From the NCBI GenBank assembly GCA_032716605.1, contig CM064560.1, forward strand, positions 17,963,441 to 18,027,440: DNA of 64,000 nucleotides. Direction: 5' to 3'. The position numbers and the translations under genes are program-made. The notes beneath the pieces are model-generated. The model was not told the origin of the DNA and ran no database searches. It was given only the letters and a program-made list of their open reading frames with translations. Source of the stretch: Paralithodes platypus (taxonomy: Eukaryota; Arthropoda; Malacostraca; Decapoda; Lithodidae). How positions within the stretch are numbered: the stretch's first letter is position 1; each line of letters begins with the position of its first letter. Positions 23,986 to 32,940 of this stretch are shown piece by piece.

Positions 23986-24384
23986 TGACGCACGTCAGCT
24001 CACCAGCGACCACGAGGGGGTAGCGTGGCTCCCCATCCTCTTCTCCCCTCTCCCCAGGCAGTGTTATGGGCTGTAGGTTATTGATTAAGTTCTAGTTTCT
24101 TCCTAGTGCATCATAGTGTCACAGGTAGTCCAGAAATACTCTTTATTTTCACCTGTGACAACGGGAAGCATTTTATATCGTTAGTAGAATGTAAGATGCA
24201 TTGTGGAGGGAGAGAGAATAGCGCGAGCGTGGTGGTAATGTGTGCATGCGTAGGTATGTGTTGCCTCCCTCACGCGAGGAGTTTTCCCGCTCGCGCGCTG
24301 TCCCGCGCCCTTGATTGGGTGGTGGCTCCTGGCGCCTTCTGCAGCCCTGCTGGCTGGTGACGTAGTCGTCTGTGATTGGCGGCC
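23986..24384 (+). repeat. 3' LTR, truncated by the gap
   Basis: Matches the first ~390 bp of the 5' LTR and stops at GGCGGCC where the N run starts. Confidence 0.85.
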
Positions 24385-24484
24385 NNNNNNNNNNNNNNNN
24401 NNNNNNNNNNNNNNNNNNNNNNNNNNNNNNNNNNNNNNNNNNNNNNNNNNNNNNNNNNNNNNNNNNNNNNNNNNNNNNNNNNNN
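24385..24484. other. Assembly gap, 100 N
   Basis: Exactly 100 N, a scaffold placeholder of unknown true length. It hides about 1.4 kb of expected 3' LTR, the LTR's target duplication and the left part of a T3 MITE. Confidence 0.99.
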
Positions 24485-24618
24485 CTACGTAGCTCGTTCT
24501 GGTCTCATTTTGAAGCTTTTAGTGCCTAGTTTTTTGCCATCCAGATGCTTCATTTATCATGCAGGAGGGCCTGAATATGCCCAAATGAGCCCAAAACACC
24601 CCGCTAGACAAGGGTTAA
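24485..24618. mobile_element. TTAA MITE, family T3, partial after gap
   Basis: CTACGTAGCTCGTTCTGGTC, GCCTGAATATGCCC and the terminal TTAA at 24615 match the corresponding half of the T3 copy at 30801-31220, read in reverse. Confidence 0.65.
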
Positions 24619-24821
24619 AGTCCTCTATTTGATAACCCAGCTGTGAGTTAATCTTAATACTAGTACAGTACTCCAGTATATCGTCCATTATGAAAACCAA
24701 CTAAATTTTTCTACTGAAAAATGTACAAATTAATCTAGAAGGGGAATCTAAAGGATGTTTTTTTTTTTTTAATTTGATGGAGGTCTAGGGAGGAAACTCG
24801 AAAAATAATGAATACATGAAA

Positions 24822-24971
24822 AAAGTGAACCATCCCCCCTTAACTAGTAAGTATGTACGGTATTTACAGTACAGTACATTGCTTATCATTTTCATAAAGT
24901 GAACCATCCCCCCTTAACTAGTAAGTATGTACGGTATTTACAGTACAGTACATTGCTTATCATTTTCATAA
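24822..24971. repeat. 74 bp direct duplication
   Basis: Two identical consecutive 74 bp copies that begin AAAGTGAACCATCCCCCCTT. The CCCCCCTTAA end and upstream TTTGATGGAGGTCTA belong to a TTAA MITE related to 1576-1892. Confidence 0.85.
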
Positions 24972-26012
24972 AATTTACGGTACTGGCACACTGACATTGT
25001 TTTGTGTAGCCTGTAGAATTATTATGCTTTTTCCACCAACCAACTTCACCTCTAAACTTAATTAATGAAATCAACAAATACATGTGGCACTCCAAGGACT
25101 CGAACCAAGGATACTCACACCGAAATTCCGCGCACTTATGCATTACGCTATCAAGACAGGGAGATATACAACTACTTGGGATATTTCTGGATAAAATTTA
25201 ATGAACATGCTAATCCGTTATAGGAATATGGTTTAGTAATATGCAAAAAAAAAAAAATATATGCTTGTTTTACTACGATATCAAGTTATTTTCCCATATC
25301 CATGGATCATAAAATGTTATCCAGAAATGTCAGGAGTTGCCTCCCTTTCCAAAGTTAGCCCATTTTACCATATGACACAAATATTATGGAACTGAATGCT
25401 AATTTATGAGAGTAAACTAGATATCACCCAGTTTCTTATAGATAACAATAATATCCAGTTTCTTATAGATAACAATATATATATCGTTCATTTAAGTCAA
25501 AGGTATTTACTATGATAGCATCTAGAAATACAACTTGCAGCAATTATACAAGATTAGCTATTTAATTGATGAGCTACTTGGTCCTATAAAGCTTGTTTTG
25601 AAATATTACATATACACATACAGTAACAGGCAGTACAGCTCCACATCATTTTTAAGATACTTACACATGAATTGTGAGATAAACCTCAATGATGCTAAAT
25701 TAAATCAGAAATATTTGTTTTAACCCCTTGAATACATACAAGAGGGTAAGTAAACAATAATTTTCTATAGAGATACACTATAATGACAAAGTAGCCAACC
25801 AAACTCTAGGGTGGTTGCCTATAACTTGTTCTTTTTTTGTTATTTTACGCAATACCCAGCATTTCCTCGTACAAGAATAGTATATCATAAGCTAGAATGA
25901 AGACTGGGGAAAAGTATTAGAGAAAATAAAATATAAAAAAATTACAAATGTTAAAGCATTGGCCATTATCATGTTAGTAATTCATTCATGCTGAACCCGC
26001 CAGATCTTCCAT
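24972..26012. other. No gene seen
   Basis: AT-rich sequence. A short local duplication, CCAGTTTCTTATAGATAACA, occurs at 25427 and 25453. No coding signature. Confidence 0.45.
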
Positions 26013-27995
26013 TTAACCCATCAGACCCGGTTGGGCTCTGAGGCACCCATAACAAATTAGGCCCGCGGACCCTGAGGCTCCGGCAGCTTGAAAGTCTGTA
26101 AGCTTGTTTTGAAAGGCTTCCGTCAGACGCATATAAACAACAGCCGGTTGGACCGACGCCGCGCACCTCCGAACACAAGAAGGAGAGGCGTAGTTTGTTC
26201 TTGTATTTACCTAATTGTAGTTTACAGGAGTTGAGCTAAGCTCGTGTTGTCCCGTCTCTCAGTCTACTTTCATCCAATTTTTTTTTGAAAATATGGATGT
26301 TCCTTGCCCCTACCACCTCCTCCTCCAGCCTATTCCATTTGTCAATACATCTATAGGGGAAGCTAAACTTCCTGATATCATTCTTACAGGTAGGTCTTTT
26401 TACTTTGTAGCTGTGGCCTCTAGTTATTCCTGTATCCATAATTAATATATCCTCCCTCTCCAGCCCTCGGGTGCATTTGTACATCATTATCATGTCTCCC
26501 CTCTCTCTCCTCTCTTTTAGACTCGGTAGATTTAATTTGTCTAGCCTCCCTTCATATGGCAGTTCTCTGAGACTTGGAACCAATCTAGTAACTGCTCTCT
26601 GGATTCTTTCTAACTTGTGAATATGCTTCTTAAGATGCGGGGACCACACCACTGCTGCATACTCCAATCTTGGTCTAATCATACTTTTTATAATTTTTGG
26701 TACCATGGTCTCATTCAAGTAGTTCAGAGCAACTTTCATATTCCCGGCCATTGCATACATTCCGCTAAAGAGCTTGTTAATATGTTTCTCTGGCGACAAG
26801 TTATCTTGTATAATCAACCCTAAATCCTTTTCTTTTTCGGCCTTGCTAATTATATTATCTCCCATCCTGTACTCCCAATTTGGTCTATTCACACTTCTTC
26901 CCATATTTAACACATGGCATTTACTTATATTAAATTTCATTTTCCACTTGGTGCTCCATTCGTATATTTTATCTAAATCCCCTTGCAGCTCCTCACAACT
27001 ACTTTTATTTGTTATTTGTCTCATAATTTTTACGTCATCTGCAAACATTGACATGTAGGAGTTTATGCCTATCGGCAGGTCATTCACGTACATAAGGAAC
27101 ATGAGAGGTGCCAACACAGATCCCCGCGGCACACCACTCTCAACTTTCCGCCACGATGAGTAAGTTCCTCTAATGTTGGTCCTCATTTCCCTATCTGTTA
27201 AATAGCTCTCCATCCATTTCAGCAAACGCCCCCCGACACATCCTAGCGTCTCAAGCTTAGATAACAATCTCTTATGTGGTACCTTATCGAATGCTTTGGA
27301 AAGGTATAAGTAGATGCAGTCCACCCATCCGCCTCTTTCTTGGAGTACATCTATCACCCTACTGTAATAACATAGCAAACTGGTAACACAAGATGTCCCT
27401 TCTCTAAATCCAAATTGCTTTGGGGTTATTATCTTCTTTCTCTCCAACATTTTCATCCATCTCTTCCTAATTAGCTTTTCACAAATCTTGCATACAATAC
27501 TAGTATGTGAAACTGGTCTATAGTTTAAAGGGTCCACAGGGTTTCCATTCTTGTATATCGGAATGATATTAGCTGTTTTCCATTCAACAGGAACCTGTCC
27601 TTTTATCTAAGGAAGCTTGAATTATGTCCCTCACTGGCTCCACTAATTGCTCTGCACACTCCTTTAAAACCCAGGCAGACACTTCATCCGGTCCCATAGC
27701 TTTCCTTGTATGGCTGTATGTTGTTGTTTTAGTAGTGAAAAGTGGCTCATATGGCTGATATCGCCACAAAGTTCTCTCCACAGAAATCGTCATCACAACT
27801 GAACCAGTTGACTTAGAGAGCTATACTCAACGCCATTCTACAGGTACGAAACACATCTACGCTTGTGGATGCGTGGGAATGCGGAAGCAGTCAAAATAAC
27901 AAAGATACGGTAGCCTAGGCGAGACGTTTTTTCGGCCAAATCCCCCGAGTTTCGGGGAATATTTATGGACTACATAGCCGAGGCTGGAGGGTTAA
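26013..27995. mobile_element. TTAA MITE, family T4, split by a CR1-like insertion
   Basis: The left end TTAACCCATCAGACCCGG (26013) and right end GGCTGGAGGGTTAA (27995) belong to one element. Its continuous version, without the insertion, is seen at 54885-55320. The MITE sequence stops near 26200 and resumes near 27710. Confidence 0.75.
26200..27708 (-). pseudogene. CR1-like reverse transcriptase copy 1
   Basis: Minus-strand frame 27537-26236 (433 codons) holds most of an RT: YRPVSHTSIVCKICEKLI (motif 1), GFREGTSCVTSLL (motif 2), the AFDKVPHKRLL block, SGVPRGSVLAPLMFLMYVNDLP (motif B), MFADDVKIM (motif C, intact) and the thumb MIRPRLEYAAVVWSPHLKKH. In motif A the catalytic Asp is Tyr (YLYLSKAFD; codon 27304-27306), whereas the copy at 44.5 kb has YLDLSKAFD. 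The frame continues upstream, after a frameshift near 27596, as RKAMGPDEVSAWVLKECAEQ, where the copy is 5'-truncated. The 3' UTR ends TTTACCTAATTGTAGTTTAC (plus-strand view, 26204). Confidence 0.85.
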
Positions 27996-28480
27996 CCCTT
28001 CCTACCCGGGCTGTGTTACCCAATGACGGTCGCCCCTACCCGGGCGATATGGCCGAAAAACGTCTAGGCCTAGGCTACCGTATTTATGTTTATTTTCACT
28101 GCTAGAACTTTCCCACTCATCTATAATCGTAGTGCGGTTTTCAATCTGTACTTTGGCATTGAGTAGAGCTCTGTAAGTCAACTGGTTCAGTTGTGAAGAC
28201 GATTTCAGTGGAGCCAATATTGCAGAGATGTTGCCAATATGGGGGCTTTTTAGACACTAATTTTGTCATGACGTCAGAACAATAACATTGAGAAGTCTTC
28301 TCCTTCTTGTTTTCGGAGGTGCGGTGACGAACGCTTGGGTTTGTTGACATACGTCGTACGCACGGCGTTCGGACCAAGCTTAATTAGGCTATTAAGCTCA
28401 TGCCTTAGATAAGGCATACCGGGTATTTGCCCTTCTTTCGTGCTGTCCTTACCTAAGGCAGACCGGGTAGGAAGGGTTAA
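27992..28480. mobile_element. TTAA MITE, family T5
   Basis: 489 bp with perfect 18 bp inverted ends TTAACCCTTCCTACCCGG. It shares its left TTAA (27992-27995) with the right end of the T4 element. Its left ~250 bp are an inverted copy of the adjacent T4 sequence (CGTCTAGGCCTAGGCTACCG, AGTCAACTGGTTCAGTTGTG). Confidence 0.8.
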
Positions 28481-28647
28481 GGTCACTTTTCTGTCTCATT
28501 TCTTAAATCAAACGGAACATTTTGCGAAATATTTGTAATATTATACAGTATTCATGATTGGGCTGAGTAGTAAATTACCCATACATCTTTAATATGACAT
28601 TTTAATAAGTTTATATAAATATATTTGTATGATGTTTAACATAGTTC

Positions 28648-29143
28648 TTAACCCTTTCCCAGCGGGTGACATTCTGGAACGCATAGGCAATTTACAGCAA
28701 TTTCCAGGCTTTAAAAGCCTGTAAAAGCCGTAGAAATAGAGTGTCAGTGGACAGGAGCGTGAAGGACCTCCATCCGACCCTCTGAGCAGCCAACCGCTCA
28801 CTGAGGGAGACTGTGATTTCGCGCGGGTGTCTCGACAGTGTTGCCGAGCGAGCGAGTGCTAATAATTAGCGTGTTTTTCCGAATGTCTATGGCAACGCTG
28901 CGGGTGAACCCCGCCACCTTGGGGTGGGGCTTTGGTTTCCCGGGCGTTTCCGCGCCCTCCTCAGCTCCCTGCCTTGGAGTGGCTTCGGTCACCCCGGGCT
29001 TTGTTAGTGGTAAGCAGGGAGGGTTTTGTGGGGGCGCTCATTTGTGGCCTTGGCCTTGCTCGAGACCTTGGGGCTGTTCGGCCAGACAGCCTGGGGAACA
29101 ACAACAACAACCTACGAAGCTCGTTCTGGTGTAATTTTGAAGG
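28648..29143. mobile_element. TTAA MITE, family T3, interrupted by a SINE-like repeat
   Basis: Reverse orientation relative to 30801-31220. It begins TTAACCCTTTCCCAGCGGG and runs to CCCCGCCACC, then resumes after the SINE as CTACGAAGCTCGTTCTGGT. It is cut off at 29144 by the end of a pogo-like element. Confidence 0.7.
28918..29113 (+). mobile_element. SINE-like repeat with (CAA)n tail
   Basis: An insertion within the T3 MITE, with boundaries defined by comparison with 30950-30970. It ends GGGGAACAACAACAACAAC. Related sequences lie at 15780-15895 and, reversed, 42915-42967. I see no clear pol III boxes, so SINE is a descriptive label. Confidence 0.55.
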
Positions 29144-29145
29144 TA

Positions 29146-29430
29146 CAGTAAACCCTTGCTATTTCGGACTAATTGGGGGAACACCCTGTCCGAAATGTCC
29201 GAAAATCCGAGATGTCCGAGGTCCAGCTGTGTCCGATCTAAAAGAGGACAAAAACCCGACCTGAAAGAAAAAAATCTGACGAAAAAAAAATTAAAACAAA
29301 AATAGTGAAACGAGAACAAACTTCACCGTTGATTAAATATGGAAACGTGATCGAACTTCATGCATGTGAATAAATACGACCTCAGAAGAAGGGAAACGTG
29401 AACGAACTTCATGCACCCATGATAACGAAT
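29146..29430 (+). mobile_element. Pogo-like element, left-end fragment
   Basis: Begins CAGTAAACCCTTGCTATTTC at a TA and aligns for ~280 bp with the left part of the element at 47510-49116, including CTTCATGCATGTGAATAAAT. The right end is lost. Confidence 0.65.
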
Positions 29431-29455
29431 AGGCCTAAGCTTTGGCTAGGCTAGG

Positions 29456-30606
29456 TTAACCCTCCGGATCCGGGGGCCTACATATGAGGCGATCGTCGTG
29501 TCCGGGGGTATTCCTGAAAAATGGCTATCTTCATAATTCGATATCTACTGATTGAGACCACCTAGAGCAGTCAACTAAATTGCATAGTGTAGAACCAACC
29601 TTCGTCTGTAGACTGCCATTGAGTTGACATCGCTACGACAAGTGGTTGCCGAGATATGATGATGGGAATGGAGGTAATTTCCCGCGTATTTTCGCCTGTG
29701 TCCGAACGCTTCGCCACAGCCCTGGCTAGCACGCACGAAGTCACTCGTTGCTTCGGTGGCTTTGGTACCGGTAGACGATATTATGTTTGTATGGTGATAA
29801 TGTCAGAGTTATTGTGTCATTTATTTCTTTTACAACCATTATTGAGTTATGTGAAACTTTTTATAACATATTTTCGGCACTTTCACTGTTATTGGATATT
29901 ATTGTGTCACTTTCACTCTTATTACTCTTCTTGTTATGAATTATTGTCACTCACTGTTATTATTGAGTTATTATTACTTGTTATACATTTGTGCGTCACT
30001 TTCACTTACTAGGCTAGGCTAGGCGAGCGTACGGTACCGCATCTTCACTAACCACTTCTTCATCGTCAAAGTCACTCCCAAGTTCACTCAGTTCACTATA
30101 TTCATGAGTACCGCATTCACTATCCTCGTCCTCATCGGTACTAATAAAGCCCAGAAACTCTAATCCATCCACCACTTCACCCTCATCTTCACTAACCACT
30201 TGTTCTTCGTCAAAGTCACTCCCAAGTTCACTCAGTTCACTATAATCACTCAGTTCACTATATTTGCTTAGTTCTTCCAGAGTGTGTGCAACACCATCGG
30301 GACTAAGCACTGTTTTCTTGGTCGTTTTAGCCTTGCTTTTGTTAGGCGTACAGTACGCGGCGGCGGGCGGCGATTCGGACACAGCGATTTTTTTTGGATT
30401 ACCTCCATCCATCTTGGATGCGCACTAAGAACTGATGCTGCCTGTTAGTTTGTGCTTGGTGGCGCTGCGGTAGCCCACGCACAAACAAAAATCCGCCCGC
30501 GCGATTTAAACCCTTTGATTTTGATTTTGCCTCATATGAAGCCTCCCGGACTCCTAACCAAAATACGTTTTGCCTCATATGAGGCTTCCCGGATCCCATG
30601 GGTTAA
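29456..30606 (-). mobile_element. piggyBac-like deletion derivative
   Basis: 1151 bp bounded by TTAA with inverted ends TTAACCC..GGATCCGGG..GCCT.CATATGAGGC. It keeps the N-terminal part of a piggyBac-type transposase on the minus strand. It also keeps TCACTTTCACT motifs (29879, 29908, 29995), which are the complement of the repeated GTGAAAGTGA motif in the 3' region of the full element at 57259-61437. The catalytic region is deleted. Confidence 0.7.
30014..30412 (-). pseudogene. piggyBac transposase N-terminal acidic domain, orphan ORF
   Basis: 132-codon ORF with an ATG at 30412-30410 (MDGGNPKK). Region by region it parallels the N-terminus of the full transposase: a short basic/polar lead, LSPDGVAHTLEEL (LSPGGIETTLRLY in the full copy), an acidic Ser/Asp/Glu stretch, and the hydrophobic motif EFLGF (QFLGF in the full copy). 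The acidic block YSELSELGSDFD occurs twice. It runs out at the internal deletion and ends RLA stop. No DDD residues or Cys-rich domain remain. If translated, it would be a catalytically empty acidic protein; translation is unknown. Confidence 0.6.
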
Positions 30607-30754
30607 TATACTGTACAGTAATAGCACATATAGTACTGTAATGAATATGAAACAATAAGCCCGCAGAGAAAGGTTAGGTTAATATACTGTACAGTAATAG
30701 CACATATAGTACTGTAATGAATATGAATCAATAAGCCCGCAGAGAAAGGGTTAA
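30603..30754. repeat. 76 bp direct duplication
   Basis: Two copies starting TTAATATACTGTACAGTAAT, bounded by TTAA. A third copy at 48068-48126 differs by the position of one CTGTA insertion. Confidence 0.85.
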
Positions 30755-30800
30755 CACCAATAAACATATTTCTTTAAAATCTTACAAACAATTGTGTACG

Positions 30801-31220
30801 TTAACACTTATGCTGCGGGCATATTTTGGCTATTTAGGGCATATTCAGGCACTCCTGAATGATTAATCAAGCATCTGCATTAAATGAACTGTATTCTGCC
30901 GAAAACTAGGCGAAAATAGCTATAAAATGAGACCAGAACGGGCTTCGTAGGTGGCGGGGTGCACCCGCAGCGGTGCCATAGACATGCGGGAAAACCGCTA
31001 TTTATTAGCACTCGCTCGCTCGGCAACACTGTTGTGAGACACCCGCACGAGACACATTCGCCCTCAGTGAGCCGCTCGCTGCTCTGAGGGTCGGAGGTGG
31101 GTCCCTCACGCTCCCGCCCACTGACACTCAATTACTACGGCTTTCACAGGCTTTTAAAGCCTGGAAATTGCTGTAAATTGCCAGGACATTCAGGAACGTC
31201 ACCCGCAGTCAATGGGTTGA
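30801..31220. mobile_element. TTAA MITE, family T3, fullest copy
   Basis: 420 bp; left end TTAACACTTATGCTGCGGG, right end CCCGCAGTCAATGGGTTGA (TTAA mutated to TTGA). It serves as the reference for the other T3 copies. Confidence 0.75.
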
Positions 31221-31235
31221 TAAATACTTATAGGA

Positions 31236-31440
31236 CATGATCAGTAGCGCGTCTGACTACTGATCAGAGGGTCAGCAGTTCGATCCCAGCCTGTGACGTC
31301 AAGAGTTTGGACACTCAGGTCTAGCGATTCATGGCAAATATCCAGTAAAGTCCCTGTAACAAGGGCACGCCCTAGCCCTGTCAATCAAGGGAGTGTACAG
31401 CGTTAAAAACACAAAAGTTCTGGCGGGTCAGCCTGGCCAT
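31236..31440 (+). mobile_element. tRNA-derived SINE-like sequence
   Basis: TCAGTAGCGCGTCTGACTAC, with a perfect 5 bp anticodon-type stem TCTGA/TCAGA, is followed by GGTCAGCAGTTCGATCCCAG, a good pol III B box (GTTCGATCC). The remaining ~150 bp are a non-tRNA body. The A box is degenerate. Confidence 0.5.
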
Positions 31441-31495
31441 GGGCAAAATACTTATATTTTAATAGCTTTTACTTTGGTGTACTACAGGTACAGTA

Positions 31496-32537
31496 CAGTA
31501 AAAGTCCTTTAATCCGACGACCGATGATTCGAATCTCCCAATAGTCCGAATTTTTCAATTTGAGGCCAAATCCGAATTCACCCGATGGCACGAATTTCAA
31601 GAAGTCCCAAAGTCCTCTTTTTGAGGCATTAGTCCACTCAAATGACACATAATGGAGCACACACATATCATATGTTCATGAATTCACTTTAAAAGTTTAC
31701 CATTGTCATTGTAGCCTATTACCTACTTCAAAACATTCAGATTAATGGTCAAAGGAAGCTACTGATATAAACGTAAACACCACATCGTCTGCTAGAGAGT
31801 TTGTTTTGCTCTTGAACGCATCCTTGGGACGCTCCGATGCGCTACTGGCTTGCACCGCATTTTCTGCAAGCGCATTCAGTCTTGAGCTTGAAAACGCACC
31901 TTTGGACGTTCCGATACGCTACTATTTATAGTTCAGTGATCGGAGCGTCCCAAGGATGCTTTAATTAAAATGTAAAACTTGCAAACTAAACAAACCAAAA
32001 TTGGGACAAGGACAATATAAAGTCAAATTAAATTATCAAAATCGCTATGTGGAAACAACGCTTACTAAAATGAAAATTTCAAGATAACAAGACAAGGGTG
32101 CTTTCAATACAATATAATATAACAGAGCACGTCACAAAAGGAAAATCACAAAAGGAAAATTACAAGAACCTCTCCGGGAAGTGCCGTTGTTAAGGCATTA
32201 CTTCCCGAACCACATCTGATCTGATCTTCAAGAGCAAGACAAACTCGCTAGTAGACGATGCGGACATATGGTGTTTACGTTTATATCAGCAGATTCCTTT
32301 GACCATTAATCTGAATGTTTTGAAGTAGGTAATAGGCTACAATGACAATGGTAAACTTTTGAAGTGATTTCATGAACATATGATATGTGTGTGTGTCATT
32401 TGGGTGGCCTAATGCCTCAATGTTTTCGTCAGGCCATTAATACACAGGTTCATAGGGGTAAAGTCCGATAATCCGAAAAATCCACTAATCCGAACGAGGG
32501 CCGGTCCGCTGCCCTTCGGATTAACGGAAGTTTACTG
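31496..32537. mobile_element. Pogo-like foldback element
   Basis: 1042 bp between TA dinucleotides. Ends are CAGTAAAAGTCCTTTAATCC and, reversed, CAGTAAACTTCCGTTAATCC. The terminal ~320 bp on each side are inverted copies, and an inner hairpin (GACGCTCCGATGCGC / TCGGAGCGTCCC) occupies the centre. No transposase frame. Classification as Tc1/mariner, pogo-like, rests on the TA site and CAG...CTG ends. Confidence 0.7.
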
Positions 32538-32829
32538 TACTTTATCTTACTGTTTTTATATTAAATTATTAATAAACTTCCAGTTTACCTCTTGGTGTAT
32601 GATAATGTAGGAGGAAATATTATTATGTGTGTAAAATAACTCAGAAAAGAACAATGTCGGCCATCACCAAAGAGTTTGGTTGCATACCGGTACCTGTACC
32701 TTGCTTTCTCAAATGCCTGTGGTCTATGATAAGACAATTAAAATATGACAAATACATTATGACATACGTGACTGAGGGATTGAGTTGTGAACAGCTTTAG
32801 CTCCTTGTCTCAAAGAAAGCATCCCTAAT
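32538..32829. other. LARP7 downstream flank, nothing else seen
   Basis: AT-rich spacer between the foldback element and the probable LARP7 3' end. Confidence 0.4.
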
Positions 32830-32835
32830 TTTAAT
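32830..32835 (-). terminator. Candidate poly(A) signal of LARP7 (ATTAAA)
   Basis: The common variant ATTAAA lies ~106 nt downstream of the LARP7 stop codon on the minus strand. No closer AATAAA was found. Confidence 0.35.
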
Positions 32836-32940
32836 ACATTTGTCGACTGTTAGCCAGCCACAACAAAATAGAAATTGACATTATCGTATTAACAGGATCA
32901 AACTTATGTGAACTAATTCAACTAATACACTATAGAAAAA

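Larger units (their letters stand above)
17794..24384 (+). mobile_element. Defective Ty3/gypsy-type LTR retrotransposon
   Basis: The element has a 5' LTR, a primer-binding-site-like sequence, gag, protease, remnants of RT and RNase H, a polypurine tract and the start of a 3' LTR interrupted by an assembly gap. The order gag-protease-RT-RNase H is that of Ty3/gypsy and the protease and zinc knuckle are recognisable. Integrase and the RT catalytic core are absent, and gag is frameshifted, so the copy is non-autonomous. Confidence 0.8.

Noticed and set aside
24311..24632. ORFs crossing the N run
   Set aside because: Reading frames through 100 unknown bases are meaningless.
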